Part shown: in pieces, positions 19,582 to 28,456 of the stretch
Layout of the letters: every line of letters starts with the position of its first letter
Position numbering within the stretch: position 1 is the stretch's first letter
Assembly: GCA_947467145.1 (NCBI GenBank)
Contig: CANIGJ010000005.1
Coordinates: forward strand, 1 to 64,000
Direction of reading: 5' to 3'
Source: Rhodospirillaceae bacterium
GTDB lineage: Bacteria; Pseudomonadota; Alphaproteobacteria; Rhodospirillales; UBA2165
DNA length: 64,000 nt
Made by a program: the position numbers and the translations under genes
Notes under the pieces: model-generated
What the model was told of the DNA's origin: nothing
Database searches by the model: none
Seen by the model: only the letters and a program-made list of their open reading frames with translations

Positions 19582-21162
19582 TTAGAAGCTGAGCGACACC
19601 GCGCGTACGACCTGCGGCAACGCCTTCACCTTATCGATGACGGCCTGCGAGACCTGCTGATCGACCTCGACCAGGGCAACCGCGTCGCCGCCCGGCTTTT
19701 CGCGGCCGAGATGGAAGGTCGCGATGTTGATCTTCTGCTCGCCCAAGAGCGAGCCGAGCGCGCCGATGAAGCCCGGCTTGTCCTCGTTGATGATCATCAG
19801 CATGTTCGGCCCCAGCTCGGCATCGATCGAGATGCCGCGAATCTCAACCAGACGCGGCTTGCTTTGCGCGAAGATCGTTCCGGCTACCGAACGCGATTGG
19901 CCGTCCGTCGTCGTCACGGTGACGCGCACGAGGGTCTGGAATTCCTCGAGCATCTCGCAGGTGACTTCGGACAGTTCGATATTGCGTTCCTTGGCGACCG
20001 CGGGCGCGCTCACCATGTTGACGCCTTCGAGCAGCGGCGAGAGCAGGCCCTGCAGGATGATCGCGGTCAGCGGCTTGTGGTTGAGTTCCGAAACCTGGCC
20101 ACAATATTCGATCTGCACCTTCTTAAACGCAGAGTCGGTGATCTGGCCGGCGAAGGAGCCCAGCTGTTCGGCGAGCTTCATATAGGGGCGTAGCTTCGGC
20201 GCGTCTTCGGCGCTGACCGACGGCATGTTGAGCGCGTTGGTGACCGCACCCGACATCAGGTAATCGGCCATCTGGTCGGCAACCTGCAGGGCGACATTGA
20301 CCTGCGCTTCGTTGGTCGACGCGCCCAGATGCGGTGTCGCCACCACATTTTCGAGCCCGAACAGGATGTTGGTCTTGGCCGGCTCTTCGAGGAACACGTC
20401 CATGCCGGCACCGGCGACCTTGCCGGAATCGAGCGCCGCCTTGAGGTCTTCTTCGACGACCAGGCCGCCGCGCGCGCAATTGATGATGCGCACGCCGTCC
20501 TTCATCTGCGCGATCGCTTTCGCATCGATGATGTTCTTGGTCGCTTCGGTCAGCGGCGTATGCAGGGTGATGAAATCGGCCCGCGCGAACAGCTCGGACA
20601 ATTCAACCTTCTCGACGCCGATATCGCGCGCACGTTCCGGCGACAGGAACGGATCGAACGCGACGACCTTCATCTTCAGGCCGACGGCGCGGTCGGCGAC
20701 GATCGAGCCGATATTGCCGCAGCCGATGACGCCCAAGGTCTTGCCGGTGACTTCAACGCCCATGAAGCGGTTCTTTTCCCACTTGCCGGCATGCGTGGAT
20801 GCACTGGCCGTCGGCAGGTCACGCGCGAGCGCGAAGATCATGGCGATGGCATGTTCGGCGGTCGTGATCGAATTGCCGAACGGCGTGTTCATGACGATGA
20901 CGCCCTTCGCGGTCGCCGCCGGAATGTCGACGTTGTCGACGCCGATGCCGGCGCGGCCGATGACCTTCAGGTTGGTCGCAGCCGACAGGATGTCGGCGGT
21001 TACCTTGGTCGAGGAGCGGATGGCGAGACCGTCATACTTGCCGATGATGGTCTTCAGTTCGGCCGGCTTCAGGCCGGTGATTTCGTCGACGATGATGCCG
21101 CGGCTTTCGAAGATTTCCTTCGCGAGCGGGGACATGCTGTCGGAGATCAGGACTTTAGGCAT
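19582..21162 (-). CDS. serA: D-3-phosphoglycerate dehydrogenase
   Basis: The first enzyme of serine synthesis: 3-phosphoglycerate to 3-phosphohydroxypyruvate with NAD. At 526 residues it is the long form: substrate domain, Rossmann domain with GCGNIGSIVAD near residue 150, the conserved HLGASTNEAQ block with the catalytic histidine, an intervening ASB domain, and a C-terminal ACT domain (MLMIINEDKPGFIGALGSLL) for serine feedback. It lies downstream of serC on the same strand with 121 bases between them, which hold an inverted pair of REP-like palindromes. Confidence 0.97.
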   Translation of the reverse strand: MPKVLISDSMSPLAKEIFESRGIIVDEITGLKPAELKTIIGKYDGLAIRSSTKVTADILSAATNLKVIGRAGIGVDNVDIPAATAKGVIVMNTPFGNSITTAEHAIAMIFALARDLPTASASTHAGKWEKNRFMGVEVTGKTLGVIGCGNIGSIVADRAVGLKMKVVAFDPFLSPERARDIGVEKVELSELFARADFITLHTPLTEATKNIIDAKAIAQMKDGVRIINCARGGLVVEEDLKAALDSGKVAGAGMDVFLEEPAKTNILFGLENVVATPHLGASTNEAQVNVALQVADQMADYLMSGAVTNALNMPSVSAEDAPKLRPYMKLAEQLGSFAGQITDSAFKKVQIEYCGQVSELNHKPLTAIILQGLLSPLLEGVNMVSAPAVAKERNIELSEVTCEMLEEFQTLVRVTVTTTDGQSRSVAGTIFAQSKPRLVEIRGISIDAELGPNMLMIINEDKPGFIGALGSLLGEQKINIATFHLGREKPGGDAVALVEVDQQVSQAVIDKVKALPQVVRAVSLSF

Positions 21163-21181
21163 GGGATGTTCCTTTTCAGAT

Positions 21182-21270
21182 CCTCATCCTGAGCGTGTCG
21201 AAGGATGGGAATGCGCAGTGCGCTAAGAATGATGGGCTCCCTCATGCTTCGACAGGCTCAGCATGAGGGG
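21182..21270. repeat. Inverted pair of REP-like palindromes between serC and serA
   Basis: Two related imperfect palindromes in opposite orientation. The first, at 21185-21207, has the arms CATCCT and AGGATG around GAGCGTGTCGA. The second, at 21241-21267, has the arms CTCATGC and GCATGAG around TTCGACAGGCTCA. The cores are reverse complements of each other (TGAGCxTGTCGAAG). This is the common alphaproteobacterial REP/BIME style. It lies inside the serC-serA transcript and could form an mRNA-stabilising hairpin pair. Confidence 0.8.
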
Positions 21271-21283
21271 CTCGATCAAACTG

Positions 21284-22453
21284 TTATTTGGAAAACTCGG
21301 AAGCGGTGATGCCGAGCGCCCAATCGATCCACTTGGTGAGCGCCTTGAGATCGTCGACCTCGATGGTCGAGCCGGCCCACACGCGCAGGCCCGCCGGTGC
21401 ATCACGATAGCCGTCGATGTCGTAGGCGACGTTCTCGTCTTCGAGGATCGCAGCAACGCGCTTGGCCGCCTTCGCCTGCTTCTCTTCGTCCAACGCGGCG
21501 AACCACGGTGCGACGATCTTCAGGCAGACCGAGGTGGAGGAACGGATCGCCGGGTTTTCGGCCAGGAACGCGATGTCCTTGGAACTCTCGACCCAACGCG
21601 CGAGCACGGCGAGATTGGCTTCCGAGCGCGCCACCAGCGCCTCGTGGCCACCGATGGACTGCGCCCATTTGAGGCCGTCCAAGGCATCTTCGACACAGAG
21701 CATCGACGGCGTATTGATGGTCGCCGCCTTGAAGATGTCTTCGCTCACCTTGCCGCCCGACGTCATGCGGAACAGTTTCGGCATCGGCCAGGCCGGCTGA
21801 TAGGTGTTGAGGCGTTCGATGGCACGCGGGCTCAGCACCAACATGCCGTGCGCGCCCTCGCCGCCCATGACCTTCTGCCAGGACCATGTGACGACATCGA
21901 GCTTGTCCCACGGCAGCTTCATCGCGAAGACGGCCGAGGTGGCGTCGCAGATGGTCAAGCCTTCACGGTCGTCCGGGATCCACTTGCCGTCCGGCACGCG
22001 CACGCCCGAGGTCGTGCCGTTCCAGGTGAAGACAACGTCCTTCTTGAAATCGACCGAAGCGAGATCGGGGATCTGGCCGTAATCCGCTTCCAACGTGCGG
22101 ACGTCCTTGAGCTTGAGCTGCTTGGTGATATCGGTGACCCAGCCGGAGCCGAAGCTTTCCCAGGCGAGCACGTCGACACCCTTGGGGCCGAGCAGCGACC
22201 ACAGCGCCATTTCGACGGCGCCGGTATCGGAGCCGGCGACGATGCCGATGCGGTAATCCTTGGGCAGGCCCAGGATATCGCGCGACATGTCGAGAACGGC
22301 TTGGAGGCGGGCGCGGCCGATCTTGGAACGATGCGAACGCCCGAGCGTGGCATCGGCCAGCACAGCAGGCGACCAGCCAGGACGCTTGGCACAGGGACCA
22401 GAAGAGAAATTGGGGTTGGCCGGACGCATGTCCGGCTTAGCGGGTGTGTTCAT
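21284..22453 (-). CDS. serC: Phosphoserine aminotransferase
   Basis: The second step of serine synthesis, transamination of 3-phosphohydroxypyruvate with glutamate; it also serves pyridoxal phosphate synthesis in many bacteria. A fold-type I PLP enzyme of 389 residues. The PLP lysine is in [16 protein letters not shown] near residue 200. The sequence is of the long alphaproteobacterial type, beginning with [15 protein letters not shown]. It is the promoter-proximal gene of the serC-serA unit and carries a short leader with a GC-rich hairpin just upstream. Confidence 0.95.
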   Translation of the reverse strand: MNTPAKPDMRPANPNFSSGPCAKRPGWSPAVLADATLGRSHRSKIGRARLQAVLDMSRDILGLPKDYRIGIVAGSDTGAVEMALWSLLGPKGVDVLAWESFGSGWVTDITKQLKLKDVRTLEADYGQIPDLASVDFKKDVVFTWNGTTSGVRVPDGKWIPDDREGLTICDATSAVFAMKLPWDKLDVVTWSWQKVMGGEGAHGMLVLSPRAIERLNTYQPAWPMPKLFRMTSGGKVSEDIFKAATINTPSMLCVEDALDGLKWAQSIGGHEALVARSEANLAVLARWVESSKDIAFLAENPAIRSSTSVCLKIVAPWFAALDEEKQAKAAKRVAAILEDENVAYDIDGYRDAPAGLRVWAGSTIEVDDLKALTKWIDWALGITASEFSK

Positions 22454-22456
22454 AAT

Positions 22457-22508
22457 GTACTCCCATCCTTGCAGATGAGCAGCACCCCGTTGGGGGGGTG
22501 TGGCCCGC
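22457..22508 (-). ncRNA. Candidate serC leader RNA motif
   Basis: On the minus strand the predicted transcript would begin near 22506-22508 and run straight into a hairpin with a perfect 6-bp stem, CACCCC and GGGGTG, loop CCCAAC (22483-22500). A single-stranded stretch with AAGGATGGGAG follows and then the serC ATG. A structured leader known as the serC motif is described upstream of serC-serA operons in alphaproteobacteria. The position, taxon and hairpin-at-the-5'-end layout match. I have not aligned it to the covariance model. Confidence 0.55.
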
Positions 22509-22513
22509 CGAAC

Positions 22514-22542
22514 GGTCTATAGAAGCCCGGCACTTCCGTCAA
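22514..22542 (-). promoter_or_regulatory. Predicted sigma70-type promoter of serC-serA
   Basis: On the minus strand TTGACG (22542-22537) is followed after 15-17 bases by TATAGACC (22521-22514). Transcription would start about 50-55 bases upstream of the serC ATG, so the leader is short and begins at the hairpin. Confidence 0.5.
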
Positions 22543-22641
22543 ATGGCAATTGATGGATCGCCGGAAACCACCTCTAATGGCGGGCGGAAATGCGCCATTT
22601 TGGCGGTTGCCGAATTAGAGGTGAGCGGCCGGGACCGATCG

Positions 22642-24600
22642 ATGAGCGACACCAAGCCTGCGACACTCCTCGCCGTCTACGACTTCGCCGTCACCCCGTA
22701 TACCTACGATTTTTTCGTCTTCCTGGTGGCCGCCGAGGCACACCGTCGGGCACACGGGCTCGATGCCGTCCACATCGTCCTGGTCCCGCCCCCCCGCGAC
22801 GTCGTCAATACCGGCGCCAATATCAGCGCCGCCGAGCAAGCCTGGCGGCTGCACAATCTGATCATTCCCGGCACGGCACTGCTTGCCTCGCTCGGTCAAT
22901 TGACGATCTGCACCGATCGCGCCCAGGCCGAACCGATCGTCGCCGCAGCCGCGCACGTCTTCCCGCCGAAATACACCTTCGCCCATCCGGTCGGTATTTT
23001 TGAAACCGTGGAATTGGCGGCGGCGTGGGCGCGCGGGATCGCCATTCCGTCGCTCACCGTCCCCGAGCCCGCCAAAAAATACGTGCGGCAATATCTCGAT
23101 GCGCGCGCCCACGGACGGCGCGTCGTGACCGTCACCTTGCGCCAGGCAACGCACATCCCCGAACGCAATTCCAACCTCCGGGCATGGACATCCTTCGCTG
23201 CCAGTCTCGACCCACGCCGCTATCTCGTGGTCTTCATCCCGGACACGCAAGCGGTCTTCGATGCGCCAGATCCGATCCTGGCGCCGTTCACGATCTTCGG
23301 CGACGCGGCCACGAATGTGCTGATTCGCGCCGCCCTGTACGAGCTGTCGTTCGTCAATATGTTCAGATCGAACGGGCCAGCCAACCTGGCGTCCCTCAAT
23401 CAGGCCGCGCCCTTGCTGAATTTCGTCAAGCCGATGGACGACGTTATCGACCAATCGGTCTATACGATCGAAACCGGGACCGGGATCAAGGTCGGAACTC
23501 AATTCCCCTATTACCAGCCGTGCCAGAAATGGGCGTGGTGCGACGACAGCGCGGACAACATCGCGGCTGAGTTCGCCACATTCGAAGCTTTCGCCGATGG
23601 CCGCATCGCCATCGAAGACTTCAAATCCGCCGCCATGGACAGCCCGCGCGCTATTGCCGAGTTGCTTAGCAGATCCGACCGTCCAGTCCAGGCACGCGAA
23701 ATCTTCGAGCACCTCCTCGCGCAGTATGGCTACGATCCCGACATAGCCTTCGCCATCGTCAAGCTGGACAACGAACGCGGCGCATATGACGCGGCGCTCG
23801 AGCGCCTTCAGGAATTGGCGCGGCATGGCAGGCAGGGTTACGAGATCGACGAACAGATCGGCGATGCGCACAGCGGCCTTAAACAGCTCCCGCTGGCGAT
23901 CGCGGCCTACCAGAACGCACTCAAAGCACCCAATCTCGCTCATGGCATACGGGTCAGGATCATCATTAAGCTCGGCTACCTGCTCATCCGGCGCGGCCGC
24001 GCCGAGGAAGCCCAGACCCTGGCCGAGGCGGCACTGACAGGCGCGGCGCAGGACCGCTTTCTGCTGCAATTCGTGGGCGAGATCTGGACCGAACAGGGCG
24101 AGGCCGAACGTGCCCACCCCTTCATCGCGCGCGAGATCGAATGTCTACGCGTCCTACTGGCCGAGGCCGCAAGCCGTCACGAAATCGACGGCGGAACGGC
24201 GAGCCGTCTGTGCAACCTTTATATCCAAACCAAACAATTCGACGACGCCTACACGCTCGCACGCGAGATCGAGGCGCAGGGATCGGCGCGCTTCACCATC
24301 AACGAACTGCTGGGTGACGCGCTGGCCGGTTTGGGACGCGTTGAGGACGCCATCCGGCACTTCGAAGCCGGGATTGCACAAACGTGGGGCCGCCATGGCC
24401 CCTTGCTGTTCAAACTTGCCCGTCTGCAAATCGCTCAGGGCGACCTCGCGGCCGCCGAGCGCAACATGCGCGCCTGTATCGATGTCCAGGCCACGCATGT
24501 GCCGGCCTACGAACTGCTGGCGCAGATTCTCATGCAGCAGAATCGGACGGCGGACTCGTTTCAGGTCTTGATACAGGCGCGCGAATTGGCGATGCGTTGA
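22642..24600 (+). CDS. Unrecognised N-terminal domain fused to TPR repeats
   Basis: I do not recognise the family. About 652 residues from ATG 22642; the frame is open 48 codons further up, but that part overlaps the serC promoter region. Residues 1 to about 320 look like an alpha/beta domain: strands VYDFAVTPY, HIVLVPPP, RVVTVTLRQ and LVVFIPD, the block HIPERNSNLRAW, and a late FPYYQPCQKWAW. This could be glycosyltransferase-like, but no signature proves it. Residues 340-650 carry about seven TPR-like units (for example AIAAYQNALKAP and AIRHFEAGIAQ). There is no signal peptide. The EamA exporter gene begins 2 bases downstream. Confidence 0.6.
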   Translation: MSDTKPATLLAVYDFAVTPYTYDFFVFLVAAEAHRRAHGLDAVHIVLVPPPRDVVNTGANISAAEQAWRLHNLIIPGTALLASLGQLTICTDRAQAEPIVAAAAHVFPPKYTFAHPVGIFETVELAAAWARGIAIPSLTVPEPAKKYVRQYLDARAHGRRVVTVTLRQATHIPERNSNLRAWTSFAASLDPRRYLVVFIPDTQAVFDAPDPILAPFTIFGDAATNVLIRAALYELSFVNMFRSNGPANLASLNQAAPLLNFVKPMDDVIDQSVYTIETGTGIKVGTQFPYYQPCQKWAWCDDSADNIAAEFATFEAFADGRIAIEDFKSAAMDSPRAIAELLSRSDRPVQAREIFEHLLAQYGYDPDIAFAIVKLDNERGAYDAALERLQELARHGRQGYEIDEQIGDAHSGLKQLPLAIAAYQNALKAPNLAHGIRVRIIIKLGYLLIRRGRAEEAQTLAEAALTGAAQDRFLLQFVGEIWTEQGEAERAHPFIAREIECLRVLLAEAASRHEIDGGTASRLCNLYIQTKQFDDAYTLAREIEAQGSARFTINELLGDALAGLGRVEDAIRHFEAGIAQTWGRHGPLLFKLARLQIAQGDLAAAERNMRACIDVQATHVPAYELLAQILMQQNRTADSFQVLIQARELAMR

Positions 24601-24602
24601 GG

Positions 24603-25544
24603 ATGCTCGCCGCACTCCGCGCCCAAATAAACATAGTTTGGCCCTATCTGCTGCTCACCCTGTCGCAGGTCTGTTTTTCCAGCAATCACATCCTGGGTCG
24701 GGCAGCCAGCGAGTTCATGCCGCCGATCGGGCTGTCGTTCTGGCGCTGGATGGGTGCGGTGATCATCCTGCTGCCCTTCACCTGGCGTAACATCGCCGCA
24801 GCCTGGCCCGCGATCCGCGCGGCGTGGAAGGACTTGGTCTTCATCTCCTTCGCCCTCGTGATCATGGGCAACACGATGATCTATGTCGGGCTCAATTATA
24901 CGACAGCGATCAACGCCTCGGTGCTGGCGGTCGCGCAGCCGGCCGTCACCTTCATCCTATCGTGGGTTCTGTTTCGCGACTCCATCACCAAGGGCCAGGC
25001 CATCGGCGTCGCGGTCGCCATGATCGGCGTGTTGACCGTACTGACGCACGGCAATCCGTTATCGCTCACCGCCTTCGATCTCAATATCGGCGATCTGTTG
25101 ATCCTCGTCGCCATCACCGGGCTTGCACTCTATTCGATCATGCTGCGCCGCGTACCGAAGGAGCTGTCGCCGGTCGCCCAGATCACCGTCATGCAATTGA
25201 TCGGCGCGATCCTGCTGTCGCCCGCCTACATCTGGGAAACCGTTTACGTCGGGCCCGTGCCGTTCACTTGGGAGGCGCTGTTCGCGATCCTGTGGGCCGC
25301 CATCGTCATCGCCATCCTCGCCATGTGGCTGTGGAACCTGGGCGTGGCCGAGATCGGCGCCAACAAGGCGAGCGTCTATGTTTACGTGCGCCTGATGTTC
25401 GTGACGGTGGGCGCGATCCTGATCCTGGGCGAGACCTTACACATCTATCACTTCGTTGCTTTCGCTTTGGTTTTCGCCGGAATCTGGGTCGTCAGCCGGG
25501 CTCGAACCAGGCCAAATGTGACAGCCCATGCGAGCAAACCATGA
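24603..25544 (+). CDS. EamA/DMT-family transporter
   Basis: A 313-residue membrane protein with about ten hydrophobic helices arranged as two EamA repeats, the drug/metabolite transporter fold. The conserved block between halves includes INASVLAVAQPAVTFILSW, and the second repeat ends with LGETLHIYHFVAFALVF, as usual. The ATG at 24603 sits 2 bases after the TPR gene, so they are probably co-transcribed. The cargo is not readable; many members export amino acids or metabolites. Confidence 0.88.
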   Translation: MLAALRAQINIVWPYLLLTLSQVCFSSNHILGRAASEFMPPIGLSFWRWMGAVIILLPFTWRNIAAAWPAIRAAWKDLVFISFALVIMGNTMIYVGLNYTTAINASVLAVAQPAVTFILSWVLFRDSITKGQAIGVAVAMIGVLTVLTHGNPLSLTAFDLNIGDLLILVAITGLALYSIMLRRVPKELSPVAQITVMQLIGAILLSPAYIWETVYVGPVPFTWEALFAILWAAIVIAILAMWLWNLGVAEIGANKASVYVYVRLMFVTVGAILILGETLHIYHFVAFALVFAGIWVVSRARTRPNVTAHASKP

Positions 25545-25554
25545 CGCCGGAAAT

Positions 25555-25582
25555 TTGACTTTTTATCGATTGGAGCTAAATT
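25555..25582 (+). promoter_or_regulatory. Predicted promoter of the cold-shock gene
   Basis: TTGACT (25555-25560) and TAAATT (25577-25582) are 16 bases apart, a good sigma70-like pair. Transcription would start near 25589, leaving a 5' untranslated region of roughly 125 bases before the cold-shock ATG at 25716. Confidence 0.5.
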
Positions 25583-25715
25583 CCCATTATTCGTCGTGCA
25601 ATCGATCCGAACCGACCTCCTACCGGCTACCCGGCAGTTAGCGCCATTCCGACATTGTCACACGATCGATGCATCGCCGCGTTGGTGGTGCAGTTAACTT
25701 AGCGAAGGAATGACT

Positions 25716-25925
25716 ATGACGACTGGTACCGTGAAGTGGTTCAACGCCACGAAAGGCTATGGCTTCATCCAACCCGATGATGGCTCCAAGGACGCGTTCG
25801 TCCACATCTCCGCCGTCGAGCGTGCAGGCTTGAAGAGCCTCCGCGAAGGCCAGAAGGTGAGTTACGAACTGCAGGCCGGCAAGAACGGCAAGACTTCGGC
25901 TGAAAACCTTCAAGTCGAAGACTAA
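25716..25925 (+). CDS. Cold-shock domain protein (CspA family)
   Basis: A 69-residue single cold-shock domain protein, an RNA/DNA-binding chaperone. RNP1 appears as KGYGFIQP and RNP2 as DAFVHIS; the N-terminal [14 protein letters not shown] is classical. Two ATGs lie close together; the one at 25716 has GAAGGA 7 bases upstream and is preferred over 25710. A long leader and a strong terminator frame the gene as a single transcription unit. Long leaders often act as thermosensors in this family, so cold induction is plausible but inferred. Confidence 0.95.
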   Translation: MTTGTVKWFNATKGYGFIQPDDGSKDAFVHISAVERAGLKSLREGQKVSYELQAGKNGKTSAENLQVED

Positions 25926-25950
25926 GCGGTCCGCAAAGATCGAAGACATG

Positions 25951-25986
25951 ACGGCCGCTTCCATCCGGAAGCGGCCGTAACTTTTT
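25951..25986 (+). terminator. Intrinsic terminator after the cold-shock gene
   Basis: A perfect 12-bp stem, ACGGCCGCTTCC (25951-25962) with GGAAGCGGCCGT (25967-25978), loop ATCC, followed by AACTTTTTG. It ends the cold-shock transcript; on the other strand it lies downstream of the MAPEG gene. Confidence 0.92.
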
Positions 25987-26006
25987 GTGGCAATCGGACC
26001 CGTGTG

Positions 26007-26417
26007 TCAGATACCCGCCGTCACGCGTATGAAGAACAGATAGATCGTCAGGATCGAGGCGATCAACAGCACGATCGTCGTGCCGCCTGCCCCCACCGCG
26101 CGCGGCCAGGTATTCATGCCGTCGAAGCTCAAGCCGAACGGATGGATCAGGCGCGAGATCACCAGCACGATGCCGAGCACGTGAACGATGTAGATCGAAA
26201 ACTGCCCCATCTCGACGATGCCGAGCAGGATGAGGCACATCGGCACCATTTCGATGAAATTGGCATGCTGGCGGATTGCCACGCCAAGCTCGCGGTTGCC
26301 GCCGTCCAGCAAGGGAATGCCGACGCGGCCGCGCATGCGGCCGACACGCGCGATCAGAAACACCAACATCAAACCGAGTATGCCGGCGTAAAAACCGGTA
26401 ACGATAGGGATATGCAT
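26007..26417 (-). CDS. MAPEG family membrane protein
   Basis: A 136-residue protein with four predicted membrane helices, matching the MAPEG family (membrane-associated proteins in eicosanoid and glutathione metabolism). Family-like features are the first helix followed by RVGRMRGRVG, the NRELGVAIRQHANFIEMVP block (with the RxxxN-like HANF segment), and the LIHPFGLSFDG segment near the third helix. Bacterial members may be glutathione-dependent transferases, but the substrate is unknown. It stands alone between the cold-shock gene and the dehydrogenase. Confidence 0.85.
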   Translation of the reverse strand: MHIPIVTGFYAGILGLMLVFLIARVGRMRGRVGIPLLDGGNRELGVAIRQHANFIEMVPMCLILLGIVEMGQFSIYIVHVLGIVLVISRLIHPFGLSFDGMNTWPRAVGAGGTTIVLLIASILTIYLFFIRVTAGI

Positions 26418-26510
26418 AGTCGTCCTCGCTTAGAAGCCTCACGCCAAAGTGTGCGCCGGTTCTAAGACGAAGGCCACGATCACGGCCGTGTTATTTTTGG
26501 GGCTCTCGGC

Positions 26511-27575
26511 TTAAAGCGCGCTTTCGACGGCTTTGCCCAGCTCCTGGGTGTTGGCCTTACCGCCCATGTCGGGGGTCAACAGCTTGGGCTCCTTCACCAC
26601 TGTTTCGATCGCCTTGACGATGGCATCGGCGGCAGCTTTTTCGCCCAGATGCTCCAGCATCATCGCTCCCGACCAGATCTGGCCGATGGGATTGGCGATG
26701 TTCCGCCCGGCGATATCGGGTGCCGAGCCATGTACCGGTTCGAACATCGACGGGTGCTTGCGCTCCGGGTTGATGTTGCCGCTGGGCGCGATGCCGATGG
26801 TGCCGGTCACGGCGGGTCCGAGATCGGACAGGATGTCGCCGAACAGGTTGGAGCCGACGACCACATCGAACCAATGCGGATTGCGCACGAAATGCGCGGT
26901 CAGGATATCGATGTGGAATTGATCGACCTTCACATCCGGGAAGCGTTTGGTCGCTTCCTTCACGCGTTCGTCCCAGTAAGGCATCGTGTGGATGATGCCG
27001 TTCGACTTGGTGGCCGACGTCAGGTGCTTCTTCGGCCGACTCTGCGCCAGCTTGAAGGCGTAATCGAGGATGCGGTCGACGCCGTAGCGCGTGAAGACCG
27101 TCTGCTGCGTCACGGTTTCTTGATCGGTACCGGCATAGATGCGCCCCCCGATTTCCGAATATTCACCTTCGCAATTTTCGCGCACGACATAGAAATCGAT
27201 GTCGCCCACCTTGCGGCCCGCGAGCGGCGTCGGCACGCCTTCCAATAGTTTGACCGGACGCAGGTTAACGTATTGATCGAAGACGCGCCGGATCGGGATC
27301 AGCAGACCCCACAATGAGACGTGATCGGGCACGCCAGGAAAGCCGACCGCACCCAGGAAGATCGAGTCGAACGCGCGCAATTGATCGAGGCCGTCGTCGG
27401 GCATCATCTTGCCGGTCTTCTTGAAGACCTCACAGCTCCAATCGAAGGATTGGAACTTGAGCGAGAAGCCGAATTTGCGCGCCGCAGCTTCGAGCACGCG
27501 TACGCCTTCAGGTCCGACTTCGGTACCGATGCCATCGCCCGGAATGAGCGCGATCTTATAGGTGTTGCCGCTCAT
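26511..27575 (-). CDS. Tartrate/D-malate dehydrogenase (isocitrate/isopropylmalate dehydrogenase family)
   Basis: A 354-residue beta-decarboxylating dehydrogenase. The N-terminus IALIPGDGIGTEVGPEG and the block RENCEGEYSEIGGRIYAGT are closest to tartrate dehydrogenase/decarboxylase and D-malate dehydrogenase rather than LeuB or Icd. The metal-binding DIL...DLGPAVTGTIGIAPSGN region and the NAD-binding FEPVHGSAPDIAGRNIANP are intact. The frame continues upstream, but AGGGAGAGAC lies just before ATG 27575. It is followed upstream by thiD on the same strand, with no pathway link. Exact substrate among tartrate, malate and related acids is not resolvable. Confidence 0.87.
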   Translation of the reverse strand: MSGNTYKIALIPGDGIGTEVGPEGVRVLEAAARKFGFSLKFQSFDWSCEVFKKTGKMMPDDGLDQLRAFDSIFLGAVGFPGVPDHVSLWGLLIPIRRVFDQYVNLRPVKLLEGVPTPLAGRKVGDIDFYVVRENCEGEYSEIGGRIYAGTDQETVTQQTVFTRYGVDRILDYAFKLAQSRPKKHLTSATKSNGIIHTMPYWDERVKEATKRFPDVKVDQFHIDILTAHFVRNPHWFDVVVGSNLFGDILSDLGPAVTGTIGIAPSGNINPERKHPSMFEPVHGSAPDIAGRNIANPIGQIWSGAMMLEHLGEKAAADAIVKAIETVVKEPKLLTPDMGGKANTQELGKAVESAL

Positions 27576-27606
27576 GTCTCTCTCCCTGATCTTCTGAAAT
27601 GGGTTT

Positions 27607-28413
27607 TTAAAGTTCGCCTGGTTTAACCGTGTGCGCGTGATTGAGCGGCCCATGGCCCGCGCCATATCCCGGCGCGGTGCGGATCGCTTCCAGCACATAG
27701 GCGCGCGCGCGCCCGACCGCTTGATCTAGCGGCAGCCCTTGCGCGATGCCCGTCGCGACGGCTGAGGCCAAGGTGCATCCCGTGCCGTGCGTGTGGCGCG
27801 TCTCGATCCGTTTGCTGCTGAAACGCACGGGCCGCTTGCCCGCCTCCACTAATAAATCCATGACCTCGGCATCCTCACGGTGCCCGCCTTTGACCAACGC
27901 GGCATGGCAACCCAGCGCCAACAACGCTTCGGCCAATTCTTCGGCACGATCGGCTTCGGGTGCGCTCTTGCCCGTCAGGGCTTCGGCTTCGGGCAGGTTC
28001 GGCGTCAGCACATGCGCACGGGGGATGATCTGTTGAATCAACGCCGCCTGAGCGCTCGGTTCCAATAGGCGCGCGCCGCCCTTGGCGACCATGACCGGAT
28101 CGACGACGACCGGAACATTCGGGGCGAAGCGGTCGAGCGCCGCGCACACGGTGGCGATCACGCCCGCGCGGTGCAGCATGCCGAGCTTGATGCAATCGGC
28201 ACCCAGATCGGTCAGCACGACCTCGATCTGACGTGCGAGAAAATCGTCGGGAACGTCATGGATGGCGAACACGCCTTGGGTGTTCTGCGCGGTCAATGCG
28301 GTGATCGCGGTCATGGCGAAGCCGCCCAGCGCGGTGATGGCCTTGATGTCGGCTTGGATGCCGGCGCCGCCCCCTGAATCGGACCCGGCGATGACGAGAA
28401 CTCGGCCCTTCAC
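27607..28413 (-). CDS. thiD: Hydroxymethylpyrimidine/phosphomethylpyrimidine kinase
   Basis: It phosphorylates HMP twice to HMP-PP for thiamine synthesis. A 268-residue ribokinase-fold enzyme: N-terminal [16 protein letters not shown], then the [15 protein letters not shown] block that is typical of ThiD, and the C-terminal anion hole region [14 protein letters not shown] with the catalytic aspartate position replaced in the usual ThiD manner by the GTGC motif. The start is GTG at 28413. No TPP riboswitch is visible upstream, and the gene follows glmM at a distance of 43 bases. Confidence 0.95.
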   Translation of the reverse strand: MKGRVLVIAGSDSGGGAGIQADIKAITALGGFAMTAITALTAQNTQGVFAIHDVPDDFLARQIEVVLTDLGADCIKLGMLHRAGVIATVCAALDRFAPNVPVVVDPVMVAKGGARLLEPSAQAALIQQIIPRAHVLTPNLPEAEALTGKSAPEADRAEELAEALLALGCHAALVKGGHREDAEVMDLLVEAGKRPVRFSSKRIETRHTHGTGCTLASAVATGIAQGLPLDQAVGRARAYVLEAIRTAPGYGAGHGPLNHAHTVKPGEL

Positions 28414-28456
28414 GATATTCCTCTCCCTGGCAGCCCCTCCGGCTACCGGAGACGCG

